DNA of 64,000 bases, taken from Campanula takesimana. Its lineage: Eukaryota > Streptophyta > Magnoliopsida > Asterales > Campanulaceae. Below are positions 23,879 through 36,218 of this stretch, piece after piece. The DNA is taken from assembly GCA_026119855.1 (NCBI GenBank), contig JAOWBW010000355.1, forward strand, positions 770,570-834,569, in the 5' to 3' direction. A program made the translations under genes and the position numbers. The notes below the pieces were generated by a model. The model was not told the DNA's origin. It was given only the letters and a program-made list of their open reading frames with translations, and ran no database searches. The stretch's first letter is position 1. Each line of letters starts with the position of its first letter.

Positions 23879-26556
23879 TTAACCAAGATATGGATCTCCT
23901 TTAAAGTAGCAAAGATTAGTCGAGAGGCCAACTCCAGGTATGATGATGGGGTCTTTGAGATCATTGATTTCGAGGAAGTCCATGTTCACGGTTGGAAATT
24001 CAAAGCTGTCTTCACCTTCATCTTCATCAGCAGCAAGTCTGTTCCCATGTCCGGTCGCTGGATTTTGAGATGAGGAGCCTTGAGATCCAGCAATGCTATC
24101 CACGGTCAATTGAAGAGTTGAAATTTTGTTAATAACTTCCTGCACATTTGAGTTAGCAATCTCATAAACTCTATCAATCTTGGAAGTTTGACCTTCAAGC
24201 CGTTGGGTGTGGACTTGCATAGCTTGCTTCATAGCTTCTATCTTAGGCGTGAACTTTTCCGCGACCGATAATAAACCAACAGAAACACTTGCGTTGATTT
24301 CCGCTTTGAGAGAGGTCTTGACCTTATCCATTTTTTCAAAAAGAAAATTTTTGTTGCCCGTCATCACCTTTGACATTTCTTTACCAGCTACATCAATTGT
24401 TTTGACCAGTGAACGGTCAATGGAATTGGATTGAGCCTTGAGTTCCTCTTTAAGATCAGCATGGGTGAGAGAAGCGGTAGAAGTAGATGCGGTCAAGGCA
24501 ATGTTGGGATTCACGGTAGCTAGGCTTTCAAGGATAGCCTTTGTTATGTTCTGACTCTCCCCCTTAATGGTCTCAACAACAGAAGTCTTGAGCTGATCAA
24601 CCTCATTCTGCATCTTAATTTGGTTTGCAGCAAGCTTTGCAATCTCACCCTGAGTATCAAGGTTGATCTGAGTCAAGAACTCAATAGCAGTTAAAATGTG
24701 AGCCATTTGATCGACCGTACCAGAGGCGGTCGGTGGAGCTGGAGTAGAATGAGGGGGCGAGGGAGCAGGAGACTTGGTTAATACATCATCATGGTCACTG
24801 GGTACACGGTCGCCATCTTGACCGTGACCCTGAAGCTCAACATTAGTGGACTTGCCTTGTTCAGCGGTTGCCTTAACAGGACGCACTTGATCATCATCAC
24901 TAAAATCAGGACTCTCTATATTCACAATTTTCTCAACATGTTCAACATCACCACTTTCAATATCTTGATTACCAGATTCACCACTTGATTCTACCAACTC
25001 CACATCATCTGGTTCGTCAACTAAGTTAAGAGTGTGCTTTGCTCTTTGACGTTGCGGTTGAGTAGGAGGGACATCAATCTCCTCATCACGGTCGCCTTGC
25101 ATAGGTGAACCGGATGGAGTGAAGATAGGAGATGCGGTCGACGGAGGCGGTTGAGATACCTTGGTTTTCTTTGAGGTTTGGATGGGACTAAGAGAGAGAT
25201 CCCTTTTCTTGGATTTCTCCCCCTGAGATGGAACGGGGAGTGTAGAAGACTTGGTTTTGAAGGATTTGGATGGTGCGGTTGGAGAGGGCACGGTAGGCTT
25301 GGAGACGGTTGATTTGGAGGGAGGAACGGTTGACTTTACTTTGATAGGAACGGTAGATGGAATACTGGAAGGGGATTGACTGATGAAGGTTCTTTAATAA
25401 TCACTCCAGTCAGCGGTCTGGGTTTGGAAGGAGCGGTCGAGGCACTAGCAATTCCTTTGCCTTTGACCCTTCTAGACACTTGTTCCTCAGCTTCTTCATT
25501 ATCCTCTTCATCATCATGAACAGATGAGGACTTTCCAGGAGCATCAAGCCCTAATGCTAATCTAGCAGCCTTGGTGAAGTTAGGAGGGATGTATTTTTCC
25601 CTTTTATGCTCAGGTTCACGGTTTCTGTACTCTTGATACTGAACATCACCAAACCTGTTACGGTAGGTGGATCTCATAGTCTTGATGTCAAAGACTTTGG
25701 ATAATGAGATAGTCACACTAGCATCTTTGTCCCGGTTGATTTCCCTTCGAACTTCAGGGATGAATTTGAATAGGAGGGAAAGGAACCTGGTGTTTTTCTT
25801 GTACTTGGTGATGGCCTGATCCGATAGTTGCTTCTTGTAATCATAAATGTGGTCCAACAAAAGTCCATACAGGATCTTGGGCTAGTTCAATGTTCGACCG
25901 AGATAGATTGCGGTTGAAAGCTTCCATTGGGTAGAGTTGAAGTTTCCATGATTGCCACTTTTGCAAAGAAGACCATGGCCAACCAAGTGACCAATGTAAT
26001 ACATCACCTCTGGAAAGGTTTTCCGGTAGGGCTTGCACACGTCAGTAGATCCAATCAATCTCATTGCCAATCCATCATATTCTTCGTCAGATAGAGAGAT
26101 AGGAGCCTCATTGTCAATGTTAAGACCAAGTGTGGCAGCAATGTCGGTGTAATCAACCTCAACTTTGTGACCGTAAACTTCAGCTTCAATCCAATTGAGC
26201 GGTCTGTTTTGATCATCTCTCCCTTTGATTTCTTTTGCTGTGGAGTAGAATTCCCCGACTGCGGCAAGGTAGTGATCAGGTTGATTCATGGTGAAGTAGT
26301 GAAGTATGCCAGATTTCTTCATTCTTTTTATCAAATGCCTCCCAATAGCATCCTTCTTCATAATCAATAACGCAGCCAGGAATAAATGATTGCTCCTCCT
26401 AAAACAATTTGAAGTTAGTAACACTGGTGCGGTCAACCGGTATGCGGTCGAATGACCAAGAGGATGCGGTCGACATGCATACGGTAGACAGAAATGGCGG
26501 TAGGCGAAAACACTTAGAAATATTTCAATGACAATTCTAAAAACACGCACAAACAC
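23879..26556 (-). pseudogene. Element C third ORF in the env position (plant transposon-protein-like domain plus coiled coil)
   Basis: It lies between pol and the 3' LTR, where Sireviruses carry an env-like ORF. Three open pieces follow each other: 26556-25882, 25860-25336 (same frame, split by one TAG at about 25882) and 25291-23879 (a different frame, so a frameshift near 25380). The first part (NWIEAEVYGHKVEVDYTDIA, LGLNIDNEAPISLSDEEYDG) resembles the domain annotated as 'putative plant transposon protein' (Transposase_32 type). The middle is acidic. The last 470 residues are Pro/Ser/Thr-rich and then form long heptad-like coiled coils (about residues 205-265 and 315-410). I see no signal peptide or membrane segment, so an envelope role is not supported. 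A short 5' exon starting MAPKSTQPTKSSKKS may lie at about 27036-27103, with an acceptor near 26400. Confidence 0.6.
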
Positions 26557-27103
26557 TATATTACTATGTGTGAATGAATTTAAGGATCAAAAAGTAATTG
26601 CTCAAGAACACGAAGAACACTATAAGAACACGAAGATACTGTTCATATCAGAAACCCAGAAAACGAGTTAGGGCACGAAAATCCATAAAAGTTATACCAA
26701 AATGAACACAGAAACCGATTAAACACGAAAATATCATCAATTTCATTATTAAGAACACAATAATCATCAGAATATGAAAGGGCAAAATGAAGAACATTAA
26801 CAAAAGCTTTTGAAAAAATTGACATGGCACAAGGAGATTTATCAACTGGAATTTGAATCTAAACATTATATGAACTCGAAATCATGAAAATAACTAGAAT
26901 GTGCATTATCAAAGCACATAAACAACTCAGAAAATGAATCAGTCATAGAGTAAGAAGGGTTGTAAAGACCCGCCAAAATGAAAAGTGAAAAACTGAAAAT
27001 AAGAGATGTTTTGGGTCAAGAAATCATACCATTGTGTCTTCAGAAAGTTGTTCTTGCGATTTCTTAGATGATTTTGTTGGTTGAGTTGATTTTGGTGCCA
27101 TTT

Positions 27104-27874
27104 ATAGAGAAAATGAGAGTGAAAAATGAAGGAATGGAGAGAAGATGAACTGGGTTTAGAGAGAGAAAGTAGAGAGAGACAGTGAGTAGAGATAAGAGTA
27201 AAGAAAAGGGGGTTTCTAATAAAAATGCAGAGGGGTGGAGTTGAGGGGTAGTGGAACGGTTTTATGTAGAAAGTAGTGGGAGGTTAACTCTGCAAAAACT
27301 CAGAGATTTGACCAGTAATGTCCTTTCACCATAAATGCATGGATAGTGACGGCGGACATAAATAAGGGAATAAAATTAATTGCAAATGATTTGAATTAAA
27401 TGAAAACGAGGGAAAAGAGGAAATTACAAATTACCCCTTTGGATGACTAGGAGGATCCTAAAATTTGCTAAGTTAGAAATACTTACCTGGTCACCAAACT
27501 TTTGCGGTCAGGTTCTTGACCGTGAGTATTTGCGGTCAAGAATGTTACCTTGGCCTATGAATGCTTCTTTAAAGCCGTGAACGAATATTATCATTTTCCC
27601 ATGCGGTCGGCTTCTTTAAAGCCTGAACAAATTTCATCTTTGTATGCGGTTAATGGGGCGGTTGGCATATGAGCGGTCGACATTTATGCGGTCAGCATTG
27701 ATGAGGTCAGTAGGCTTTGATAAATTTTGATGCTTCAACCGGAATTACTTGACCGGTGAGATGGTAATCGACCGTGATTGCTTTACCGGTAAGGGTGTTG
27801 ACCGTGACCTACTTGTTTTTGAACTTGGATAAAACATAAGACATTAGCACAATCATAAGTATATGGACAAGTAA
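27104..27874. other. Non-coding spacer of element C between pol and the third ORF
   Basis: No long frame is present. Bases 27500-27800 are dense in GCGGTC, CGGTCGAC and reverse-strand GACCG motifs like those of the LTR. AG-rich sequence at 27120-27240 lies upstream of the putative third-ORF start and may be its leader. Confidence 0.5.
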
Positions 27875-30800
27875 TTAAAGTTCTAGCATACCCATCTCTC
27901 CTCTACGATACCTAAATCTCTTGGAATCCAGAGCCTTGGTGAGAATATCTGCAATTTGATTGTCAGTACTCACATACTCTAGATGGATATTACCTTTTTC
28001 CACATGATCCTTGAGAAAGTGGTACTTGATATCAATGTGTTTGGTTTTTGAATGCATGACAGGGTTGTTGGAGACAGCAATGGTAGATGTATTGTCACAA
28101 AAGATTGGACAATTTTTTTCGTTGATTCCGTAGTCAACCAATTGTTGCTTCATCCAGAGCACTTGGTAGCAGCAGCTTCCAGCAGCTATATATTCAGCTT
28201 CTGTGGTAGATACAGAGACTGAGGCTTGTTTCTTGCTTGCCCATGAAACGAGTCGATTTCCAAGGAAATGACAAGTTCCACTTGTGCTTTTCCTGTCGAT
28301 GGTACATGCTGCATAATCTGCATCTCGATACAAGGTTTGATCAACCTTCTTACCTTTCAAGTCTTTGTCTAGCTTGTTACCAGTAGCCATAGGAGTGTCG
28401 TATGCCTTTGCATTTTCAAGTCCAAATTTCTTGATAAGATCCTTTGTGTACTTTGCTTGATTGAGGAAGATGCCTTCAGCACATTGTTTAATTTGAAGTC
28501 CAAGGAAGAATGTCAATTCTCCCATCATGCTCATCTCAAATTTGCTTTTCATGAGTTTCTCAAAACGCTTACATAACAATTCATTAGTAGAACCAAAAAT
28601 AATATCATCTACATATATTTGAACTAATAAAGTATGATCATGATATTTAGCAATGAATAAAGTTGTGTCGATCTTACCACGCTTGAAGCCTTTCTCTAGG
28701 AGAAATTTAGATAGAGTATCATACCATGCACGTGGAGCTTGTTTGAGTCCATATAAAGCTTTACGGAGTTTGTAGACATGATTTGGAAATTTGGGGTCTT
28801 CAAATCCGGGTGGTTAAGCAACAAAGACTGTTTCTTGAAGTTCACCGTTAAGGAATGCACTCTTCACATCCATTTGATATAGCTTGAATCTTTTGTAAGA
28901 GGCATAAGCTAAGAATATCCTTATAGCTTCGAGTCTTGCAACGGGGGCAAATGTTTCATCATAGTCAATGCCTTCTTCTTGTCTATATCCTTGTGCAACC
29001 AACCTAGCTTTGTTCCTTGTGATGCTTCCATTCTCATCCATCTTGTTTCGGAACACCCACTTTGTACCAATTACTCCTTGATCTTGTGGCCTTGGAACTA
29101 AGGTCCAAACTTTGCATCTTTCAAATTGGTTGAGCTCTTCTTGCATAGCAACAACCCAACTTGAGTCTTGGAGTGCTTCATCAACTTTCTTGGGTTCAAC
29201 TTGAGATATAAATGCGGTAAGTGCATCGTAGTTTGATCTTCTTGTTCGAACACCAGAATGCAAGTCACCAATGATATTCTGAATTGGGTGATCTCTAACC
29301 TCACGAACTTCTTGAGGTATATCTGGTTGAGTTGATGGTGGTTGTAAATCTTCTAGTGGTACATCATTTGTGCCATCCCAATCATAAGTAATTTGAGGGA
29401 TAGGTTCTTCAATATTTATGGGTGTCTCAACTTCAACTCCATTTGAGGTAGCAGCAGATGAGGTAGCTTCTGGTGCTTCATATGAGGTAGATGGAGGTGA
29501 AGTTGAGGTAGATGGGTTTCCTTGAGTTGATTGATTTTGTGGTTGATTTGTACCTGTCTCATTAAGCTCAACAAAATCATCAGCAACATTTGGAGCCATG
29601 TGTGGCTCAAGGAGAGAATGTTCATCAAAAGTGACATGAACAGATTCAACTATCTTAAGAGTGGTTTTATTAAATACACGAAAAGCTTTTGAGTGTTTAG
29701 CATACCCAACAAATATACCTTCATCGGCCTTAGGAGCAAATTTACCTCGATGTTCTTTACCGTTGTAGAGTATGAAGCATTTGCATCCAAATATCTTGAA
29801 GTATGCTATGTTGGGGGTTCTTCCTCTCCAAAGTTCATAAGGAGTTTTATTGTAGGTCTTGTTGATGAGTGATCTATTTTGAGTGAAGCAAGCTGTGTTG
29901 ACGGCTTCAGCCCAAAAGTATTGAGGTAGCTTTGCTTCAGCAATCATTGTCTTTCCAGCCTCTATCAACGTTCTGTTCTTCCTTTCCACAACACCATTTT
30001 GTTGTGGAACTCCAGCAGCAGAGAAGTTGTGGTCAATACCATGGTCATCACAGTACTGAGCTACACCGTTGTTCTTGAATTCTGTACCGTTGTCGGATCG
30101 AACACTAACGATGTCATCTTCCTTTTGTGTTTGGAGCTGTCTAAAGAGTGCGGTCAAAATGTCATAACAATCATCTTTGGAGCTTATCATCTCGACCCAC
30201 GTATATCTTGAGTAGTCATCTACCACAACTAAGGAATATCTATTTCCTCCAATACTTGCGGTAGAAACAGGTCCAAACAGGTCCATATGTAGTAGTTGCA
30301 AACATCTAGAAGTTAAAGGTGTCGTCTTGCTGGAGAAAGACGCTTTTGGTTGTTTGCCTAGTTGACATGCTGTGCACTTCTCATCGTGGTGATCAGCTAC
30401 TTTGGGTAGACCACGAACTAGATTTTCTCTACCAATCTTGGAGAGATACTTGAAGTTTAAGTGACTTAGTCTTTTATGCCACAACCAACTATTCTCACTA
30501 ACATTCTTTGCTACAAAACAGAGATTAGAAGAAATGCAAGATGAATTAAAATCAACAACATAAACATTTTTCTTACGAATCCCTTTGAGCAAAGTGACGC
30601 CGGATATGCCATCTTTGATGAGACAGAAATTTGAAGTGAAGTGGCATTGCAATCCTTTGTCGCAGAACTGAGATATTGAGAGTAGATTGTGTTGTAGTCC
30701 AATAACTAGAGAGACTTCTTGGATGGTGATTTTTCCTTTACGAATGACTCCATATCCTACAGTCTTTCCTTTGTTATTATCTCCGAAGGTTACTGATGGC

Positions 30801-30910
30801 CCTTTTTCTTCACGGACATCTTCCAATAAATTGATATCTCCGGTCATGTGTCTTGAACAGCCACTATCGAGATACCATAAGCTTGATTTATCCTTGGAAT
30901 GTACGGCCAT
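27875..30910 (-). pseudogene. Element C pol polyprotein (protease, integrase, RT, RNase H), one internal stop
   Basis: It is one frame interrupted by a single TAA at about 28814 inside RT. From the N-terminus: protease DSG at residues 15-17 (DSGCSRHMTGD); the GAG-pre-integrase region with HKRLSH and CxxC; integrase with LHMDLFGP (Asp near 210), RSDNGTEF (near 272) and QQNGVVERKN (Glu near 308), giving D-D-35-E; then RT from about residue 580 with YQMDVKSAFLNGEL. After the stop the frame stays open through the RT motif YVDD (28605-28616), then the RNase H phrases YRDADYAACTIDRKSTSG and STTEAEYIAAGSCC. Catalytic residues are present. Gag ends upstream in the same frame, with three stop codons in the 23 codons between. 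Confidence 0.88.
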
Positions 30911-30979
30911 TAAGCAGAGGACCTACAAAATAGACATTTAAGAACAAGGTCCCCTTTTTATTCTTTTGGGTCCAAAGGG

Positions 30980-33292
30980 TTAGCAACTTTTGACAACCCA
31001 CACTTGCCTCACAGAAGGAGGGTTACTCTTTCTGGGATTGGGTGTGAATCTCAAAAGACATTCAGCAGCCTTGTGACCATAACCATCACACACAGAACAA
31101 TGGTGGAAGCCACCCAACTGAGGGTTAACAAACTTCGTTGAAGTCTTGAGCACAACATTGTTTATTGGTATGGATGAGGTCTCCTTAACAAAGTTCATCC
31201 TCTTGAACTTTGCTGCCTTGCCGCCACTTGCGGTCGCCGGCTTCCAGGATGCGGTCGCCAGCTTCCTAGGAGCGGTCGACTGACCTTGCGGTAAGTACAT
31301 GCGGTCGGGAGACTTAGCAACCTTGCTGGTGCTTGCCGCAGCAGCAGGTTCATCCATGGCAATACCTTTCAACTTTGCCTTGCCAGTTTGTTTCTTAGGG
31401 TAGACATAATTAAACACTAGTTTCTTCTTTGGTTCTTGTCCTACACCCTTTGAAACATGATGTTTAGCCTTCGACTCTTCCAAAGTTTGCTGGGTAAATT
31501 TCTCATCTCTTTCACAACAAGATGCACATTTAAGGTTGTCACTAGTTTGGAATCCCAAGCCTTCCTTATCACCACTAGGCTTTTGGGATTCTAAGATTTG
31601 TTCCATAGTGACACGAGAATTGGTCCACTCATTTGTGATCCTTTTCAGGTCATTTATCTCAGCAACCAATTCTTCGTTTTTAACCTTAAATATAGCATTT
31701 TGTTCTTCTAAGAAACGGTTTCGATCAGTAAGAGGAGTCATACTCTTGATCTACTCCTTAAGGAGGGTGAGTTCAGATCTTAATAGAGATTTCTCCGTCT
31801 TAAGCTGGGAAATTTCTTCAGTTGAAAGTGCTAAAGCTTCCTTCATGCCAGAGAATTTACTAATTACCTGTTCAGCTTTTGCAAACATCTTTTCTTGTTC
31901 ATCGGGGGAAATGTCAAATTTGACTTGTGGTGTGGTAGACAGAACTTCCTTCACTTTGGGGTTTAGTAGAGCCTTCTTTGCTGCACTCACATCACATCTT
32001 GAAAATAGAAGATCACCATTCTTTTGAACCGGAGTTAGGAATCCTTTTTCTGCAAGTTCATCGGCCGTATAACTTATCCGTTTAGGTTTTGCATTTGGTG
32101 AGCGACGACTTTTATTATCATCCTCATCATCGGACTGAACGACCAAACAGATGTGACCTTCTTCAGAATCCTCGTCGCTTTCATCAGAATCTGACTCTAT
32201 CCAGGTAGCTAACTCTTTTGTGGTAGAGTCCTCTTCAGCAACCATCCCCTTTTGCTTTGAGTATCTTGGATTGAAGTTGCTTTTCTTCTTCATATACTCA
32301 TACTTGGGAATTGGGCATTCTGAAGCGAAATGACCGGGTTTCCTGCAATTAAAACAAACGAGATCCTCTTTCTTCTTGGAGAAGTTGAAGTTCTCTTTCT
32401 TCTTTGAAGGGCTGCTCCTTGAAAACCTTGTTAGAGCTTTGCTTGTTGATCCGGGTCTTGCTGTCTTTCTGAACTTTTGGAATCTTTTCACGAACATAGC
32501 AAAATCATCATCATCCATATCAAGTAAATCTGATGTGGAGATTTTTGGATCTTCTTCCTCGATCACTTCTTCCTTTTGAGCAACCAACGATAAGCTCTTT
32601 GTTTTTCCTTCCATTTCAGCAATGTTGTTAAGCTTTATATCAAAGACCTTGAGGTTGGCATAGAGGCTTCTGAGAGACATGTCATCTAGTAGCTTGGTAT
32701 CTTCAAGAGTGTTTCCTTTGTGTAGATATTGCGAACCAAGAGCGGCAAGAAAATTAACGTTGATTTCTTTCTTGGTAAGCTTCTTTCCGAGTGCTGTATA
32801 AGTACTCACGATCTCACAATAACGATCATAAGTGGCTCTTAGTGATTCACCGGGGATCTTAGCAAAGTTGTTGAATCTTCTTTGAATTGCAAACTTTTTG
32901 CTTTCCTTGCAAGCTTGATCTCCTTCGATGTAATCTTCAATTGCATCCCAAAGTTCTTTTGCAGTAGAACATTCCATGATCTGTCGACGCTGTGACGTAC
33001 TCAAGGTACTTAGAAGTATGCTTTTTGGTTTCACATCCATTCCAACTAGTCTTTTCTCTTCATCGGTCCATTCAGCTTTTGGTTTCTTGATAGTTGGATT
33101 TGCACCATTGGTTTCTGGATCCGGATTAGCTTTCATTGGGAAGTATGGTCCAATGGTAAGACAATCACCAAGTTGCTCGTCCATGGAGTAGAACTGAGTT
33201 AGAATGCTGTGCTTCCATACGTCAAAATTATCTTCGTCGAACGCTGGAACGTGAGTGAAGTTAACCGTTGCCATAGTTTTCTGACTTGCCAT
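30980..33292 (-). pseudogene. Element C gag with two zinc knuckles, one internal stop
   Basis: Gag packages retroelement RNA into virus-like particles. The frame starts at 33292 (MASQKTMATVNFTHVPAFDE) just inside the primer binding site and is open for 513 codons to a TAG near 31748. It then stays open in the same frame to 30980. The first part has the copia gag core (LWDAIEDYIEGDQACKESKK) and the CCHC knuckle CFNCRKPGHFASEC near residue 312. The second part is predicted coiled coil followed by another knuckle, CSVCDGYGHKAAEC, about 35 residues before its end. This large two-knuckle layout is typical of Sireviruses. Confidence 0.87.
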
Positions 33293-33349
33293 TTCGAATC
33301 GGCACCCAAGCTGTTAAGCTTGAAAAACAAAAGTTTTATAAAGGTGTTT

Positions 33350-33361
33350 GCTCTGATACCA
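33350..33361 (-). promoter_or_regulatory. Primer binding site of element C
   Basis: Minus-strand TGGTATCAGAGC, a perfect match to the initiator-Met tRNA primer site, two bases inside the 5' LTR. Confidence 0.9.
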
Positions 33362-33363
33362 CT

Positions 33364-34976
33364 TGTTGGTCCCAAAGACACAACAAGGGTATGAAAAGAG
33401 GCTAGAGGGGGGGGGGGTGAATAGCCTATTAAAATTTCAACCCTTTTTCAAATTCAACCAAGTGCTTACTCTTGAATATGCGGTCAAGTTAAAACCACAC
33501 GGTCAAGGGGTAATATGCACAGCGGAAGTTTTCATTAGAAATGGGAAAGGTTGGTTTTGACTAAAATCTCTAAGTAGGAATACCAGCACTCACGGTCAAC
33601 CAGGTTGCGGTCGAGTGAGTCCGGTCGAGGGTGAAGTGCGGTCAAGAGATTGCGGTCAAGAGGTTAAGATTGAAAGTTGTTGTCTTGGAAGTTTTGGCAA
33701 AAGATAAGTTAGTCAGATTTTAACTTAGGCAATGTGGAGAACAAACAAACGCAATTCTCAGCAAGTTATTAAATCTGAAAGATCAAAACACTAAACGACA
33801 AACAAAGTTAATATGAACAATGAAGAACAAGATGAACAATACTTGAAAGTAAATTTGCAGAAAGGTAAAACGACACAAGTATTTGGAAAGGTTCGATCTG
33901 TTAAAAAGATCTACGTCCTTTACCAAGATGGTCAGTCTTGGATTTTGAATGGAGGTATATATTGATTCTTGAGTGTACAGATTACAGAGATGAAGTATTG
34001 AATCAACACCTACTTTCTATGAAGAACAAATCCTAGACTTAGACCAGTGTATCCCTTTTGATTCAATCTAAGTGATTGATCAATTGGGGTGAGTGTGTGT
34101 AAGAATCTGAAGCTCTTTGACATCTATATGATTTAGAGCCTAAAGAATCTTATGTGTTACTAGGCTTGAGATGACTTGAATGTTGCTGGAGATCTTTGAA
34201 GGTTTGAAGGTGAGTTCTTTGAAGATTCAAAGGATTCTGGAAATCTTGAGTATGATCTTCAATCACCAAGTATTTCAACAGCAATTTCTCTCTTAGAATC
34301 TCAGCTTCTTTTAATGAAGAACTTAAGGGCTATTTATAGCCTTGAATGAGAAAATAGCTGTTGGATTTACTTGGGCTCCAAGTTGAAGGACAATGAGCTG
34401 TTGAATTCTGATAGGTGCTCAATCTGAGTTTTGTCCTTTTTGCAGATAAGAGGTGGTCCCACTTAGATGAATTTCAAATTTGAATTACTTGGGATCCAAG
34501 TTCTGCAACGTTCTAAACTAACCATAGTTTGATACAAGTGACCATGGTTAAGTTTGAACATACTTGGGTTCTTGAACTTCTGCTCATCTGCGGTCAAGAC
34601 TTGTGGTTGAAGCTCTTGCGGTCAATATGCCTAAGGGCATCTGCGGTCGAGGGGTCAAATGTGACCTGTCAAGATATGCCACAAAGCTTCACGGTCACTG
34701 ACTTCCGGTCATGATTCACGGTCAAGTGGTCTTCCACGGTCAGGTGGTCTTCCACGGTCAAGTGAATTCACGGTTGAGGTCTTGACCACTAAAATTCCAG
34801 ACTTAGAAAATTTTCAGCCTATCAATCTAAAGCCTATACTATCAAAGTGGACTATTCTAAGAAATGAAGTTAACACTTTTTACAATATATCCTAAAGTCC
34901 ACAAGAGATAAAAATTAGGTTATGGGATCAATCAAATCTAGGTAATAGGAGTGGTTTATAATAAGCATCCCCAACA
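33364..34976 (-). repeat. 5' LTR of element C
   Basis: It differs from 21833-23444 in my reading only by A/G changes near 33470, 33533 and 33900 and one extra G in the G run. It carries the same two CGGTC clusters, at about 33480-33662 and 34590-34777. Confidence 0.9.
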
Positions 34977-34981
34977 AAGGG

Positions 34982-36218
34982 GAGGATAGAGCTTGTTTGG
35001 TTTTTTTTGAAAGTTGAGTAGGAGAGGTAAGGGAAGCGAGATAGGCATATTTTGGGTTGGGTTTGGTGATGTTGTTGGATAGACGAGTGACGATGGTACG
35101 ATTAGATGGAGGAGTGGGTGTTGGGAGTGGTTGAGAGGTGATGGTAGGAGGAGGAGGTTGGGTGATGAGGGCTGAGGGGGTGGGGTTAGGAGGAGGGGAT
35201 GCTGTGTTGGTGATAGGTGAATGAGAGGATGGGGGTACGGGCGGGTTATGAGAGGGTCCGGGCGGGTTTTGTAAGGGTTCGGCCGGGTTAATAAGGGGTG
35301 CGGGCGGATCAGAGTCTGGGTTTGAAACTTGAGTGGTTTGAGTGTTTTGGAAGACAGGAAGAATAATGGGACACCATTGAGAGGGCGATAAAGGAGTGGG
35401 AGAAGGGGTGGTGTTTATGAGGGACGGGTAGGGAAACTCATTTTCAACAAATCGAACATGACGAGATGTATAGATACGAAGAGTGGTGGGGTTGAGACAG
35501 TAGTAGGCACTTTGCGATGGGGAGTACCCAAAAAATATGCAAGGAATTGATTTTGGAGCAAGTTTATGTGGAGTGTATGGACGAAGCCATGGGTAACAAA
35601 ACACCCAAAGCTACGTAATTTGTTGTAGTTGGGTGGTTTTTGGAAGAGACGAAGAAATGGAGAGTCATTAGAAATAGATGGAGTTGGAAGACGATTTATT
35701 AGATAGGTTGTTGTGGCTAGAGCATGAGGCCAAAAAGTGAGAGGAAGATGGGCATGGGAAAGAAGAGCGAGTCTGGTTTCGACAATGTGTCGATGACGTC
35801 TTTCAGCAAACCCATTGTGTTCTGGTGTATGGGGAGGAAAGGTAAGATGAGAAATACCAGATTGAAGTAGAGTGAGTGTAAGTTTGATGTATTCACCACC
35901 ATTATCGGAGAAAAATTGGATAATTTCTTTACGGAAGAATTTTTCAACTAGTGATTTGAAACGGGTGAAAACGGCCAATGTATCGAATTTGTGTTTGAGG
36001 GGGTATAACCAAGTGTACTTGGTATAGTGATAAAAAAATATGACATAATATTTAAAATTATCATAGGAAAGAATTGGAGAGTTCCAAACATAGGAGAAGA
36101 TAGTATCTAAAGGTGCATTAGACGTGAGAGTGGAAACATTGAAAGGCAATTTATGACTTTTATTGATGTTGCAAGCATTACAATGGGAAAAACTACGAGC
36201 AGAAATAGATAATGAAAA
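34982..36218 (-). pseudogene. Element A integrase, damaged
   Basis: On the minus strand the copia integrase core follows a CxxC remnant (CNACNINKSHKLPF). FFSDNGGEY (about 35895-35920) and HTPEHNGFAERRHRHIVE supply the second Asp and the Glu, but the first Asp position (normally D-x-W) reads SYVWNSPI, so the catalytic triad is incomplete. A TAA precedes the domain and the frame shifts near 35605. The rest is the Pro-rich spacer between integrase and RT. It ends at the AAGGG duplication where element C entered. Confidence 0.85.

Larger units (their letters stand above)
21833..34976 (-). mobile_element. Sirevirus-like copia retrotransposon C, 13.1 kb, young
   Basis: LTRs of 1612-1613 bp (21833-23444 and 33364-34976) start TGTTGG and end CCAACA, with a perfect AAGGG target duplication (21828-21832 and 34977-34981). 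The primer binding site is 33350-33361, so it reads on the minus strand: gag, pol, then a long extra ORF region before the 3' LTR. A large gag with two zinc knuckles, the protease phrase DSGCSRHMTG and the extra ORF after pol fit the Sirevirus (SIRE/Maximus) lineage. I found three substitutions and one length change in a G run between the LTRs, so insertion was recent. In-frame stops in gag, pol and the third ORF make this copy non-autonomous. Confidence 0.88.

Noticed and set aside
23646..24434. Plus-strand open frames inside element C
   Set aside because: Shadows of the minus-strand third ORF; no motifs.
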